Source: Notolepis coatsorum (lineage: Eukaryota > Chordata > Actinopteri > Aulopiformes > Paralepididae). From it: a DNA stretch of 64,000 nt. The DNA lies in assembly GCA_963971535.1 (NCBI GenBank), contig CAXASK010002174.1, forward strand, positions 1 through 64,000, read 5' to 3'. A program made the position numbers and the translations under genes. Within the stretch, counting starts at the first letter, position 1. The number at the start of each line of letters is the position of its first letter. The notes under the pieces are model-generated. The model made no database searches. It was given only the letters and a program-made list of their open reading frames with translations, and was not told the origin of the DNA. Shown in pieces: positions 43,701 through 52,939 of the stretch.

Positions 43701-46700
43701 TAACAACCTTTATGGCTACTCACATTTGACTTACTGCATACATTTATAAATACAAATCCAGTTCAAGCTCAATAGTTACACACAGCCATCCAAGTTAAGT
43801 CAAGATGTCCGACACTGGCCGTCAAAATGTTGAACCACATACTCAGCCTGAAGCTAAAGACACTGAGACCTGCCGTCAAAATGTTGAATCACATACTCAG
43901 CCTGAAGCTAAAGACACTGAATCTACAGAAGAAGTGGAACAGTTACGTAGAGGTGAAAGAACCCGAACCCTTACAGAAAAGGGAATAGGATTTCAAGAAG
44001 AAAGGCTGAAGAGTGTAAACCGTCGATACATAATCCTCTATGAGAAGTGGAGGTGTCATGCCAGAATATGCAAGAAAATATTGTCCGATGAGGCCTCTGA
44101 GGAGGAATTGCATGAGCTGATTAGGAACATAAAAGACACTTGTCATGATGTAAAGATAATTTATGAAGAGTTACATGGAACACAAACTCCTGAACCAGAC
44201 CTGCGGCGCAGAGTTGACACGTGCATGTTTCTTTCAGAATTCATTATTCAAAAGGCAGAAAGGCAACTCAAAGGGCATACAGCAGTTGAAAAGGAAGAAC
44301 CTTGGCCTGATGTTGGATCAATCCTAGACTCAACAGGTTCTTTATCAAAGTCAATGACTCAGCGATCAGGATCTGTCTCCACCCACTCTAGCATCCAATC
44401 ATTCAAAAGAAACGAGGCTGCGGCTGAAGCTGCCGCATCCCAGGAAGTTTTGGCAGTGTTGGATGAACAGGAGAGGGAGGCAACAGAACTTCAAAGGCTA
44501 GAATCTGAAGATAAACAACGGCTGGCAACATTTGAATCTGAGAACCTAACTAGACAACAAGCCATGCAAGACAAGCGTAGAAGGCTTGAACGTCTAGAGG
44601 AAGTCAAGAAGTTCAATGCTGCAAGAGCTCGAGTTAAGGTCTACGATCAAGTCGAAGACCACTTCGAAGTTGGAAATTTGCTGCAGGAAGCTGAACCAGC
44701 AGAAGAACTAAAAGTGTTCAACCTCACAAATTCATTCATCCCGCAAGCCGTGCCAAACACTACTCAAACCCTCCATGCTTCAAGTCCACCATTCATTCCT
44801 CAATCTCTGGTAGAAAGTCAAGCTCCTAGTCTCCAAGGTCTGCAATGGACACCTCAAGTTCCACCAACATCAATGTCCATGCCTCAAATGCAGAACAGCT
44901 CTGATTGGGTCAACATGCTAGCAGAAGCCATAAGTGCCAGTCGCCTTCCAACACCAGAGCCTGCATTATTCACTGGAGATCCTTTGAAATTCAATGACTG
45001 GCGACTATCTTTTGAAACATTAATAGACCGGAAGAACATCCCAAAGAATGAAAAACTGTACTACCTAAGAAAGTATTTAGGTGGCGCTGCAAAGAGAGCC
45101 GTCGAAGGATTCTTCCTATTAGGCACTGAAGCAGCATACGACTCAGCCTGGCAGCTGTTGGAAAAACGTTTCGGAGACCCATTCATAATTGGGAAGTCAT
45201 TCAGAGACAAGCTGCATGGATGGCCAAAGATAAGCTCTAAAGATGGTTGTGAACTAAGAGACTTTGCAGACTTCCTGAATTGCTGTCAGGCCGCAATGCC
45301 CCACATTAAGGCATTGGAAGTTCTCAATGACTGCAATGAGAGTCAAAAAATCCTGCTGAAATTACCAGATTGGTTGGTATCCAGTTGGAACCGCAAGGTG
45401 ATGGAAGTCAGGCAAGCAAGCGGTGAATACCCACCATTCAAGAAGTTCGTCGATTTCCTATCAAAGGAAGCCGATCTTGCGTGCGATCCCATATCCTCAC
45501 TACAAGCGATCAAGAGTCTGGAAAGCGAGAAACCAAATTATCCACGAAGTCAGACCATTCAAGCAAAGACACTGTCCACAAATACAACACCGAGCAACAT
45601 ACCGTCATGTGTCTTCTGCAAAAGAATAGGACATGGCCTCACCAAGTGCAGAACGTTCAGTGAAAAGACTGTTGAAGATCGTGTCAAGTTTGTGCAGGCA
45701 GAGAAGCTTTGCTTTGGATGTTTGAAAACTGGTCATCAGTCAAGAAACTGTGATAACAAGAGCACATGTGAAGAGTGTCAGAGGAGACATCCGACATGTT
45801 TGCATGACGATAGGTTTAAAGAACGTCAAAGGTCAACACCTCTAAAGGGAGATGACAGGGCAGACACCAAAGACATGGCCCCAGCTGCAACAGCAACTAT
45901 CAACAGAGTCATGCAAAGAAACCTAAGTACACAAACATCTTCAATTATACCAGTCTGGGTTTCATCCACGACACAGCCAGATCAAGAAATCCTTGTCTAT
46001 GCGCTCTTAGACACGCAGAGCGACACAACTTTCATCTTAGACGAAGTGGCCCAAAACCTCAACACAAACAAGGAGAGTGTCAGCTTGCGGCTATCCACAA
46101 TGTCTGCAAGATCAACAGTCATACCCTGTCAGAAACTGAAGAATCTGCAAGTAAGAGGATACAACTCAGAGAAACTGATTCCATTGCCACCAGTTTTCAC
46201 ACGAGAGTTCATACCAGCAAACAAGTTGCACATTCCAACTTCTGAAACGGCTCTAAAATGGCCTCACCTGGAGCAATTGGCAGACAAGATTCCACCACCA
46301 TTGGATTGTGAAGTAGGCCTTTTGATTGGCTATGACTGTCAACAAGCTCTTCTCCCGAAGGAGATCCTGCCCGGTGAAGAAAATTGTCCGTATGCACAGC
46401 GTACTGATCTCGGCTGGAGCATCGTCGGCTGCTCGACCCCAGTAAGTGACTGCAGTGATGCAATAGGAACCAGTCACAGAATCATAGTGCGACAAGTAAC
46501 ACCTGCTGTGCATCCATCGGTTGATTTAAAGAGAGAAGTAAACTTTGTGTGCAAAACTCAAGTCAAAGAGATCAATCCAGCAGACATAATTAAGGCTCTC
46601 GAATCTGATTTCAACGAGCACACTGCCGATGATAATCCAATTTCTCAGGAAGACCTTCTCTTCTTGTCTAAAGTGAAAGAAGGAATAAGGCAGAAGGATG

Positions 46701-49700
46701 ACGGCCACTACGAACTCCCACTTCCTTTCAAGTCGGACAAACCTAATCTTCCAGATAATAAACCATGTGCAGTTCACAGGCTCACCTCATTGGAGCGACG
46801 ACTGAGGAAAAATGAGCAGTATCGCAAAGACTATGTCCATTTCATGAACGACATAATAACCAGAGGCGACGCCGAGAAGGTTCCACAGTCTGAACTCGAT
46901 AACCAACCAGCATGGTATATTCCGCATCACGGAGTCTATCATCCCCATAAACCTGGGAGGATCCGTGTGGTCTTTGACTGTTCAGCACACTTCCAAAAAA
47001 CATCTCTAAACGATCACCTCTTGACTGGACCAGACCTGACTAATGCCTTAGTTGGAGTGCTATGTCGATTCAGAAAGGGTCCAATAGCCATAATGTGTGA
47101 CGTTGAAAAGATGTTCCATCAGTTTCACGTTGTAAAGGAACACCAAGACTACTTAAGGTTCCTCTGGTGGGACAACGGCGACCTGGACTCCAAACCCTCA
47201 GTGTACAGGATGAGGGTGCATCTGTTTGGGGCAGCTTCATCCCCCGGCTGTTCCAACTTTGGATTCAAACATCTGGCATCGCAGGGTCATGGAAGGTTCA
47301 GTGAAAGGTCCATCAAGTTCATCCAGAGAAGCTTCTACATTGACGATGGCTTAATAAGTGTGAAGTCACCTGCTGAAGCCATAAACCTTGTGGAAGAGTC
47401 AAGAGCCTTGTGCAGAACAGGAAACCTTCGTCTGCATAAGTTTGTGTCCAATGATAAGGAAGTGATTGCTGCAATACCACCTGAAGAACGTGCACAAACC
47501 AAAGACCTAGACATGGCCCTAGGAGAACTCCACGTCGAGCGAGCACTTGGCGTTCAGTGGTGTATTGAAGCAGATGAATTCCAATTCAGGGTCATAGTTA
47601 AGGAAAACCCACTGACAAGGAGAGGGGTTCTCTCAACCGTCGCCTCCGTCTATGATCCACTAGGGTTTGTGGCCCCCTTCATACTCGTAGGCAAACAGAT
47701 CCTTCAGACACTATGCAGGGACAAGGTCAGCTGGGATGAAGATCTTCCCGAGCACATACTGCCACAATGGGAGTCATGGCTTAAAGATTTGCCTCACTTG
47801 GCAGCCCTGAAAATTCCAAGAAGCTACCTTCCTTCAGGCTTTGGCGAGGTCATGCGATATGAGCTTCACAACTTTTCCGATGCAAGTTTTAGTGGATACG
47901 GTGCATGTTCATATCTTCGCGCAATAAGCGAAACAGGACAGATCAGTTGCTCACTCATCATGGGGAAAGCAAGAGTGGCCCCTACCAAACTAACAACCAT
48001 CCCAAGACTTGAATTGTCATCAGCTGTGACTTCAGTCCGAAACGGTGATATCATCAAAAGGGAACTTGAGATAGAAAACCTGCAGGAGTATTATTGGACT
48101 GACTCCAAGGTGGTCCTTGGCTACGTGAACAATGACGCCAAGAGGTTTCACACATTCGTAGCCAACCGGATACAACGCATAAGATCTAGCACAAGTCCTG
48201 AACAATGGCGACATGTTGCCTCCGAAAACAATCCAGCCGACTCTGCTTCAAGAGGACTGACAGCAGTTCAACTGAAGGAGTCTAACTGGCTGAAAGGGCC
48301 CGACTTTCTTTGGCATCAGAATATTCCATGCAAAGAGGACATGGTGGGAGAAGTAGAATCGACGGACCCTGAGCTTCGCAATGCTTATGTGCATGCAGTC
48401 GCGACGAAAGAAGTTAAATCAATGGTGAATCGCTTCACTAGATTTTCTGACTGGTCCAGAGCAGTGAGCGCCATCGCCAGACTCAAGAGATTTGTCAAAG
48501 AATTCAAGGGACTTCAGACAAGAACAAACACAGCAACTAACCTTGAAGAAAGAAGAGAAGCTGAAATCTTCATAGTCAAACTTGCGCAAGAAGAAGCCTT
48601 CGCTGAGGACATCCAGAAAATCAAGCACCAGAAAGAAAGCAACCTAAATAAGAACAACAAGTTACACAAGTTGAATGCCTTCATGGACAAGAGCAATGTC
48701 CTCAGGGTGGGAGGACGGCTATCCCAATCAGCCTTGCACCACGACGTAAAACATCCCGCAATACTCCCGAAGAAATATCATGTGTCAGCCCTGCTCGTCA
48801 AACATCATCATGAGCGTGTACAACACCAAGGAAGAGGCATGACCATGAACGAGTTGCGTGCAAATGGAATATGGATCTTAGGCTGTGGAAATGTGGTCTC
48901 CTCACACATTTACAAGTGTGTAAGATGTAGGAGATACAGGAGAACTACAGAGGTCCAACAAATGGCAGATTTGCCAGAAGAGAGAACAGAGACATCCCCT
49001 CCTTTTACCTACTGTGGTATTGATTGTTTCGGCCCCTTCATTGTAAAGGAAGGAAGAAGGGAATTAAAACGATACGGATTGTTGTTTACCTGCTTGTGCT
49101 CCAGAGCAGTACATATAGAGACACTAGAGGACATGACAACAGACGCCTTCATGAATGCACTTCGAACCTTCGTAGCCATCAGAGATCCTGTACGACAACT
49201 AAGATGCGACCGGGGAACAAATTTCATGGGTGCTAAGAGAGAGCTTTCTGAGTTGCTCAAAGGAATGGATCAAGAACGCCAACGAGCATTCGGTTGTGAA
49301 TTTGTAGCGAATATCCCATCAGCAAGCCATATGGGTGGAGTTTGGGAGCGCCAAATTCGAACGGTCCGGAGTATCCTGACTGCCATGCTTGACAAGTCCG
49401 CAAGCAGACTCGACACTACAACTCTGAGGACATTTCTTTATGAAACAATGGCCATAATCAATAGCAGACCACTAAGTGTTGAACATCTTCATGATCCTAC
49501 CGGTCCAGAACCTCTCACTCCCAACCATATATTAACCATGAAATCATCAATTATTCTACCCCCTCCTGGACAGTTCTGCAAAGAAGACCTTTACTTGCGC
49601 AAAAGGTGGAAAAGAGTGCAGTTCTTAGCCAATGAGTTTTGGCAAAGATGGCAGCGAGAATACCTGCTCAACCTCCAACAACGACAGAAATGGCAAAGAA

Positions 49701-50775
49701 CGTCACGAAATTCTCAAGTAGATGACATTGTGATTCTACAAGATGACAGCTCACCAAGAAACAAATGGAAGCTCGCCAGGGTTGTGGAAGCTCACCCTAG
49801 TGCAGATGGAATGGTGCGAAAGCTGAAGTTACTAGTCACTGACACTACACTTGATAAGGGCAAACCACTCACCAGATCAGTTCACCTTGAAAGGCCTATT
49901 CACAAGGTAGTTACCTTACTTGAGGCCAACTAAGTCACATACTTAGGTTCACATTCATTGAACATTTTATTTTGGTGCTTTAATATTTTCGTTTGAAAGA
50001 AATCCCACATTCAGAACTAATGAGTGATTTGGTGGGAGTGTAAGTGCTGCTGCATAACTATTCTATATTTTATAGTTAATTGATTAATGATTTATTTCTT
50101 ATTTTCAAGCATAAAGTAATAATTAGATAAATAATGTGATACATAAATAATTTGTTGTAAAAAGCTAAATTCATTGGTCAAAAGTTAAAACGTGATAGGC
50201 ACAAGGTCACGAGCGTCACATTTAACCGGAAATGTCTACCTCATGTTGCAAGTGTTCAATAGACAGAGAGAGCAGGTGCGCTCTGATGGACAGTCGAGCA
50301 AGACTATAAGCTGCTCGACCGGTTTAGTTTGATATCTATGGACGTCTAGCGCTTGTAGCAGACGGTCAAAACAAAGGTATTCAATAGGACAAGAATTCAA
50401 GAAACTCTTTTCCTGACAAGCGGCCAATGAGGTATTATATTTCTTTGAGTAAATGCATTTTGATGCGCCGTTGTATTATTGTAACCGTTGCAATTGTATT
50501 GTAACTATTGCCTTTGTACTTTGTCTGTGTTCATCCAATAAATATAGTTTTCACGGCGTGAGAGGGACGAGGATGGTGATGAGCCCAAGACAATAAACGC
50601 CCGTTTCAAAAAGAACCGACCTGTGTCCGTGTATCGTTGGGGAGAGAGCTACATAATCAACTTACCAATCGGAAACGATGTAATGTAAGCCTCGCTGTAG
50701 CAAATCGCCTTCTTCTTCTTCTTCGGGATCAAACTGTGGGTCGCTCTCTGGATCCCAAACATAATGTACATCCAT
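39103..50775 (-). CDS. P2X7 C-terminal (ballast) type zinc domain protein, 4 exons, 165 aa
   Basis: Minus-strand exons in order: 50666-50775, 39727-39796, 39490-39644, 39103-39265. All donors and acceptors are GT-AG and phases fit, giving 165 codons plus TGA. After an acidic N-terminus (DPEEEEEGD, residues 17-25) come WCTCGNC (37-43), MPT and CC (54-55), then single cysteines at 74 and 85, and in exon 4 an AYRCFVAWCFGYLGRRVRVV block with PSC and a final VYTGFRP. This matches the order of the P2RX7_C (ballast) zinc domain of P2X7 receptors, here without any channel. The function of stand-alone members is unknown to me. Intron 1 is ~10.9 kb and hosts a hAT element, tandem arrays and BEL element 2. 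A minus-strand AATAAA lies at 23786-23791, in THAP gene intron 10, now 15 kb away because of the retrovirus. Confidence 0.85.
39298..39308 (+). promoter_or_regulatory. Poly(A) signals for the THAP gene
   Basis: AATAAAATAAA lies ~176 bp after the THAP stop and inside intron 3 of the opposite gene. Confidence 0.5.
40228..40352 (+). repeat. 125-bp direct repeat, left copy, inside hAT
   Basis: AGCATTAGAGCAGCCAGCCA to TTTATAAATGTCTCTCTA; the second copy is at 40789-40913. Confidence 0.9.
40414..40724 (+). repeat. Microsatellite cluster inside hAT
   Basis: TC run (40414-40484), ATA run turning into TTA run with a palindromic centre (40535-40612), and TG runs (40640-40724). The ORFs 40346-40792 are products of these runs. 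Confidence 0.95.
40789..40913 (+). repeat. 125-bp direct repeat, right copy, inside hAT
   Basis: Second copy of 40228-40352, nearly identical. Confidence 0.9.
41854..42463 (+). repeat. 163-bp tandem array
   Basis: Nearly four units with TCTAACGTTAGTGAGTGTGT, GGGCCGCGCGCGACAG and CTTACCAATCGGAAACGATG. The array is cut by BEL element 2 and resumes at 50659. Each unit contains a copy of the exon 1 donor region of the minus-strand gene, so the array arose by amplification of exon 1/intron 1 sequence. Confidence 0.9.
42464..43077 (+). repeat. 5' LTR of BEL element 2 (614 bp)
   Basis: TGTAAGTGCTGCTGCAT to GAGAGAGCTACA. AATAAA motifs near 42961 and 43016 are candidate poly(A) signals. The 63-aa minus ORF 42660-42851 recurs in the other LTR and is not a gene. 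Confidence 0.95.
43078..43804 (+). other. Leader of BEL element 2
   Basis: Untranslated region between LTR and ORF. I find no TGG-starting primer site directly after the LTR, so the primer is unresolved. Confidence 0.6.
43805..49933 (+). CDS. BEL element 2 Gag-Pol polyprotein (2042 aa)
   Basis: Domains in order: a coiled-coil-rich Gag (to ~350), DUF1759 (~380-560), CCHC knuckles CVFC (~602) and CFGC (~636), and a third CEEC group (~655). Next is a retropepsin-like protease with LLDTQS, aspartate 736. RT has CDVEKMF (aspartate 1099) and YIDD (1178-1181). RNase H has FSDAS (aspartate 1359), TDSK and NPAD. The integrase has an H2C2 zinc region (~1667-1710), aspartates 1740 (DCFGPF) and 1802 (CDRGTNF) and glutamate 1848 (VWERQ). 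A DUF5641 C-terminus ends it. All expected catalytic residues are visible; the protease reads DTQ instead of the common DSG/DTG. There is no frameshift between gag and pol, as usual for BEL. It likely retains the ability to transpose. Confidence 0.96.
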   Translation: MSDTGRQNVEPHTQPEAKDTETCRQNVESHTQPEAKDTESTEEVEQLRRGERTRTLTEKGIGFQEERLKSVNRRYIILYEKWRCHARICKKILSDEASEEELHELIRNIKDTCHDVKIIYEELHGTQTPEPDLRRRVDTCMFLSEFIIQKAERQLKGHTAVEKEEPWPDVGSILDSTGSLSKSMTQRSGSVSTHSSIQSFKRNEAAAEAAASQEVLAVLDEQEREATELQRLESEDKQRLATFESENLTRQQAMQDKRRRLERLEEVKKFNAARARVKVYDQVEDHFEVGNLLQEAEPAEELKVFNLTNSFIPQAVPNTTQTLHASSPPFIPQSLVESQAPSLQGLQWTPQVPPTSMSMPQMQNSSDWVNMLAEAISASRLPTPEPALFTGDPLKFNDWRLSFETLIDRKNIPKNEKLYYLRKYLGGAAKRAVEGFFLLGTEAAYDSAWQLLEKRFGDPFIIGKSFRDKLHGWPKISSKDGCELRDFADFLNCCQAAMPHIKALEVLNDCNESQKILLKLPDWLVSSWNRKVMEVRQASGEYPPFKKFVDFLSKEADLACDPISSLQAIKSLESEKPNYPRSQTIQAKTLSTNTTPSNIPSCVFCKRIGHGLTKCRTFSEKTVEDRVKFVQAEKLCFGCLKTGHQSRNCDNKSTCEECQRRHPTCLHDDRFKERQRSTPLKGDDRADTKDMAPAATATINRVMQRNLSTQTSSIIPVWVSSTTQPDQEILVYALLDTQSDTTFILDEVAQNLNTNKESVSLRLSTMSARSTVIPCQKLKNLQVRGYNSEKLIPLPPVFTREFIPANKLHIPTSETALKWPHLEQLADKIPPPLDCEVGLLIGYDCQQALLPKEILPGEENCPYAQRTDLGWSIVGCSTPVSDCSDAIGTSHRIIVRQVTPAVHPSVDLKREVNFVCKTQVKEINPADIIKALESDFNEHTADDNPISQEDLLFLSKVKEGIRQKDDGHYELPLPFKSDKPNLPDNKPCAVHRLTSLERRLRKNEQYRKDYVHFMNDIITRGDAEKVPQSELDNQPAWYIPHHGVYHPHKPGRIRVVFDCSAHFQKTSLNDHLLTGPDLTNALVGVLCRFRKGPIAIMCDVEKMFHQFHVVKEHQDYLRFLWWDNGDLDSKPSVYRMRVHLFGAASSPGCSNFGFKHLASQGHGRFSERSIKFIQRSFYIDDGLISVKSPAEAINLVEESRALCRTGNLRLHKFVSNDKEVIAAIPPEERAQTKDLDMALGELHVERALGVQWCIEADEFQFRVIVKENPLTRRGVLSTVASVYDPLGFVAPFILVGKQILQTLCRDKVSWDEDLPEHILPQWESWLKDLPHLAALKIPRSYLPSGFGEVMRYELHNFSDASFSGYGACSYLRAISETGQISCSLIMGKARVAPTKLTTIPRLELSSAVTSVRNGDIIKRELEIENLQEYYWTDSKVVLGYVNNDAKRFHTFVANRIQRIRSSTSPEQWRHVASENNPADSASRGLTAVQLKESNWLKGPDFLWHQNIPCKEDMVGEVESTDPELRNAYVHAVATKEVKSMVNRFTRFSDWSRAVSAIARLKRFVKEFKGLQTRTNTATNLEERREAEIFIVKLAQEEAFAEDIQKIKHQKESNLNKNNKLHKLNAFMDKSNVLRVGGRLSQSALHHDVKHPAILPKKYHVSALLVKHHHERVQHQGRGMTMNELRANGIWILGCGNVVSSHIYKCVRCRRYRRTTEVQQMADLPEERTETSPPFTYCGIDCFGPFIVKEGRRELKRYGLLFTCLCSRAVHIETLEDMTTDAFMNALRTFVAIRDPVRQLRCDRGTNFMGAKRELSELLKGMDQERQRAFGCEFVANIPSASHMGGVWERQIRTVRSILTAMLDKSASRLDTTTLRTFLYETMAIINSRPLSVEHLHDPTGPEPLTPNHILTMKSSIILPPPGQFCKEDLYLRKRWKRVQFLANEFWQRWQREYLLNLQQRQKWQRTSRNSQVDDIVILQDDSSPRNKWKLARVVEAHPSADGMVRKLKLLVTDTTLDKGKPLTRSVHLERPIHKVVTLLEAN
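50031..50038 (+). promoter_or_regulatory. Polypurine tract of BEL element 2
   Basis: GGTGGGAG directly before the TG of the 3' LTR. Confidence 0.7.
50039..50653 (+). repeat. 3' LTR of BEL element 2 (615 bp)
   Basis: Direct repeat of 42464-43077, followed by TAATC. Confidence 0.95.
50666..50775 (-). CDS. Exon 1 of the P2RX7_C-type gene
   Basis: ATG (50775-50773 on minus), 36 codons plus two bases, then donor GTAAGT. The leftover TG joins the G of exon 2 to make the tryptophan of the WCTCGNC motif. Confidence 0.82.
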
Positions 50776-51098
50776 GTTGTATTAGTTAGTAAAATCGGTA
50801 TATGTTTTTGCGTGTCGAAATAAAAACCTGAAACCTAAGACCTCAGACCTCTACCTGGATGGAATGACGGGGAGATGGGCGGAGCTATTTGGTGGGTGGC
50901 TGTCACTCAAAGTGTGGGTGGAGCCAAGCCAATAATAGCCTGCTTTCATGAGGCTGAAAAATGCTGGTTTTGAGTACAAGATTAGAAATATAAAACAATG
51001 ATTATTTTTGGAATAAAAATTACACATGTGTTACATAGACTCACAGGAAGTGTGTAAAGTTGCCCAAATACTGCTAGGAATAGCACTGCATGACACCT
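50776..51098 (-). other. 5' flank of the P2RX7_C-type gene and transposon end
   Basis: Holds a minus-strand ATTGG (inverted CCAAT; 50928-50932 region) and no coding sequence. It ends at the proposed right terminus next to TTAA. Confidence 0.45.
51087..51098 (-). repeat. Proposed right terminal inverted repeat
   Basis: TGCATGACACCT on +, followed by TTAA (51099-51102). Confidence 0.4.
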
Positions 51099-51200
51099 TT
51101 AATTTAAAGCTTTGACAGAATGTTGCCAGAAATGTTCCCTTTGATACTGTGATATTCAGGTAATCTCCTTTATCACTAGTTTAAAAAAGCCTTGTTTAAG

Positions 51201-51490
51201 CGGCTGGGTGGCGCAGCGGGCAAGGCGCTCGTCACCAACGCAAGAGACACTGGTATCGAGCCCAGCTGTCAGCATTGCTTCCGGCTTGGCCTGCCGTCAT
51301 ACTAACACAATTGGCAGTGTTAGAGGGTGGGAAGCCGGTGGGTGGATCTGGGTGGTTGTGGACAGCGACTCCTACAGGTCGGTCGGGGCGCCTGCACAGT
51401 GTTACACTCTCTCAGTGAGAGTCCGCGCTGCCAGGTGAAAAGAAGCCATGGGCTGGCTGGACATGTGTTGGAGGAAGCTTTTTTTTTTTT
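51201..51490 (+). mobile_element. tRNA-derived SINE, copy 1
   Basis: The 5' part has a Pol III A-box-like TGGCGCAGCGGGCAAGGCG and a B-box-like GGTATCGAGCCC with tRNA spacing. The body shares TTGTGGACAGCGACTCCTAC with copy 2 at 51694. It ends before a T run (51480-51490) that may be a Pol III terminator. Confidence 0.75.
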
Positions 51491-51693
51491 ATGTAAATAC
51501 TTGTTTAGTTCAGACTAGATTAGTTTCATATAGTCTTTTGTAGTTCAGTCTTAATATTAATGGTATTTTACTATCAAATGCTGCATGGGAGGAGAAGCCA
51601 GACAAATCCAGGCAACCTGAGGCAGCGACATTGAAATGTCAACAGTATATTGTTTGATTAAGTTAATTAATGTTTAATAATATTACATGTTTT

Positions 51694-52056
51694 AGTGCGC
51701 CACCAACACAGGAGATGCTGGGTTCGAGCCCAGCTCTCGGCGTTGCTACCAGCTTGGCTGGTCGTTCATACTAATACAATTGGGGTGGGGATCGGACGTT
51801 GTGGACAGCGACTCCTACAGGTCGGTTGGTGCGCCTGCGCAGTAGAATCAGGAAGCGACGAGGGTGGTGGCGTGTCCCTCCCACGCAGACCCTCGCCGCT
51901 GAGAGATCGCGCTGTGCAAAGATGCTACGGCTGCCTCCTCGAGTACCGGAGGGGACACGTGATGCAAGGCTTCGTCCACATTGCAGCCGGCTTGTGGGAG
52001 GCATGGTCTAACAACGTTTGAGACAGGGAAGGGTAGAATAATAAAAAAAAAAAAAT
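51694..52056 (+). mobile_element. tRNA-derived SINE, copy 2, lacking the A box
   Basis: Starts at the B-box side (GGGTTCGAGCCC), continues with the same body as copy 1 and has a longer 3' region ending in poly-A (~52044-52056). Confidence 0.75.
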
Positions 52057-52939
52057 AGATTAGATTAAGATGTATTATTATGTGTTAATAAGACTATATA
52101 CCTGTTAGTAATAGCATCCTAAACACATTTATTGTTAGATTACAAGACAGTTATAAAAGAAAAAAAACATGTTAACAATTGTGACCAGGCCCGGTGGTGT
52201 TACGATTAGTACGCTTCTTTGGCATGGTGAACCCAGATGACAGAGTAGAGATTGATGAGACCGGAGACAGAACGTGACGATGAACAGTTTACTTCACAAA
52301 GGTACATACACGACTAACACACACAGGTAACATTTAACAATGATCGCGCCCAGCAGGGCAGGACAGACAAGACTATATACACAGACTAATTGACAAGACA
52401 CTGATAGACACAGAGGGTAATTTACAAACAAGACACAGGTGTGGTAGACAGAAACAATAGAACACAGAGTACACTGGGAAAACAATAACAAATAAACAAC
52501 CAGACTAAAACATAATTACAAACCACAGACAGGGGAACACAAGACTAACAAAGTGGAGACAACAGACAATAAACACAACAAACACAACTGACAATAAATA
52601 ACAATGAGTTGGTGTGTGAGCTGATGCCAGATCTGCATCAGCCCACCGGTTGGCAATGTTGACTGAGGGTTATTGATGGGAGGTTGTGAATGAGAATGTC
52701 TGAGTCCTGGTCCCACAGGACCAGGACCAGAGGAAGTGTTACACGGTGGTAAGAGGGGGGGGGGGGGGGGGGGGGGGTGGGCGGTGGGGGTAATTTGAAT
52801 GTATAAGAACATACTGTAACAGCTAACAAATATAGTATCTCTAAATAGTAAATACCTTTGTTTAAAAAAGGCAGTTTGTGACACCTAGGACCTGACTGCC
52901 AAGGTGTTAAAAATGCAGCCAAACTTTAGATTGGATTTT
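52057..52939. other. Unassigned stretch with poly-G run
   Basis: No gene or element ends recognised. CA-rich sequence at 52190-52620 may be an old repeat fragment. A G run of about 23 occurs at 52755-52777. Confidence 0.5.

Larger units (their letters stand above)
42464..50653 (+). mobile_element. BEL/Pao LTR retrotransposon 2, apparently intact
   Basis: LTRs 42464-43077 and 50039-50653 begin TG and end CA; the target duplication is TAATC (42459-42463 and 50654-50658). I counted about five differences across ~615 bp. A single uninterrupted gag-pol ORF lies between, with a purine tract before the 3' LTR. It is inserted in intron 1 of the minus-strand P2RX7_C-type gene, 7 bp (counting the duplication) past GTAAG of the donor. 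Confidence 0.96.
14579..51098. mobile_element. Putative Kolobok-like transposon with two convergent genes and nested insertions
   Basis: TTAA lies at 14575-14578 and 51099-51102. The inner ends read AGGGGCTATGCA on the left and, as reverse complement, AGGTGTCATGCA on the right (9 of 12 identical). Inside are a THAP-domain transposase-like gene (+) and a P2X7 C-terminal-type domain gene (-) facing each other. TTAA targets and THAP transposases are known for the Kolobok superfamily. The span is 36.5 kb. Subtracting the RTE LINE, the retrovirus, the hAT element and BEL element 2 with their target duplications leaves about 8.4 kb. The short termini are the weak point; the convergent gene pair is well supported. 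Confidence 0.5.

Noticed and set aside
51201..51275. A functional tRNA gene
   Set aside because: A and B box similarity but no full cloverleaf, and the sequence continues into a SINE body shared with another copy.
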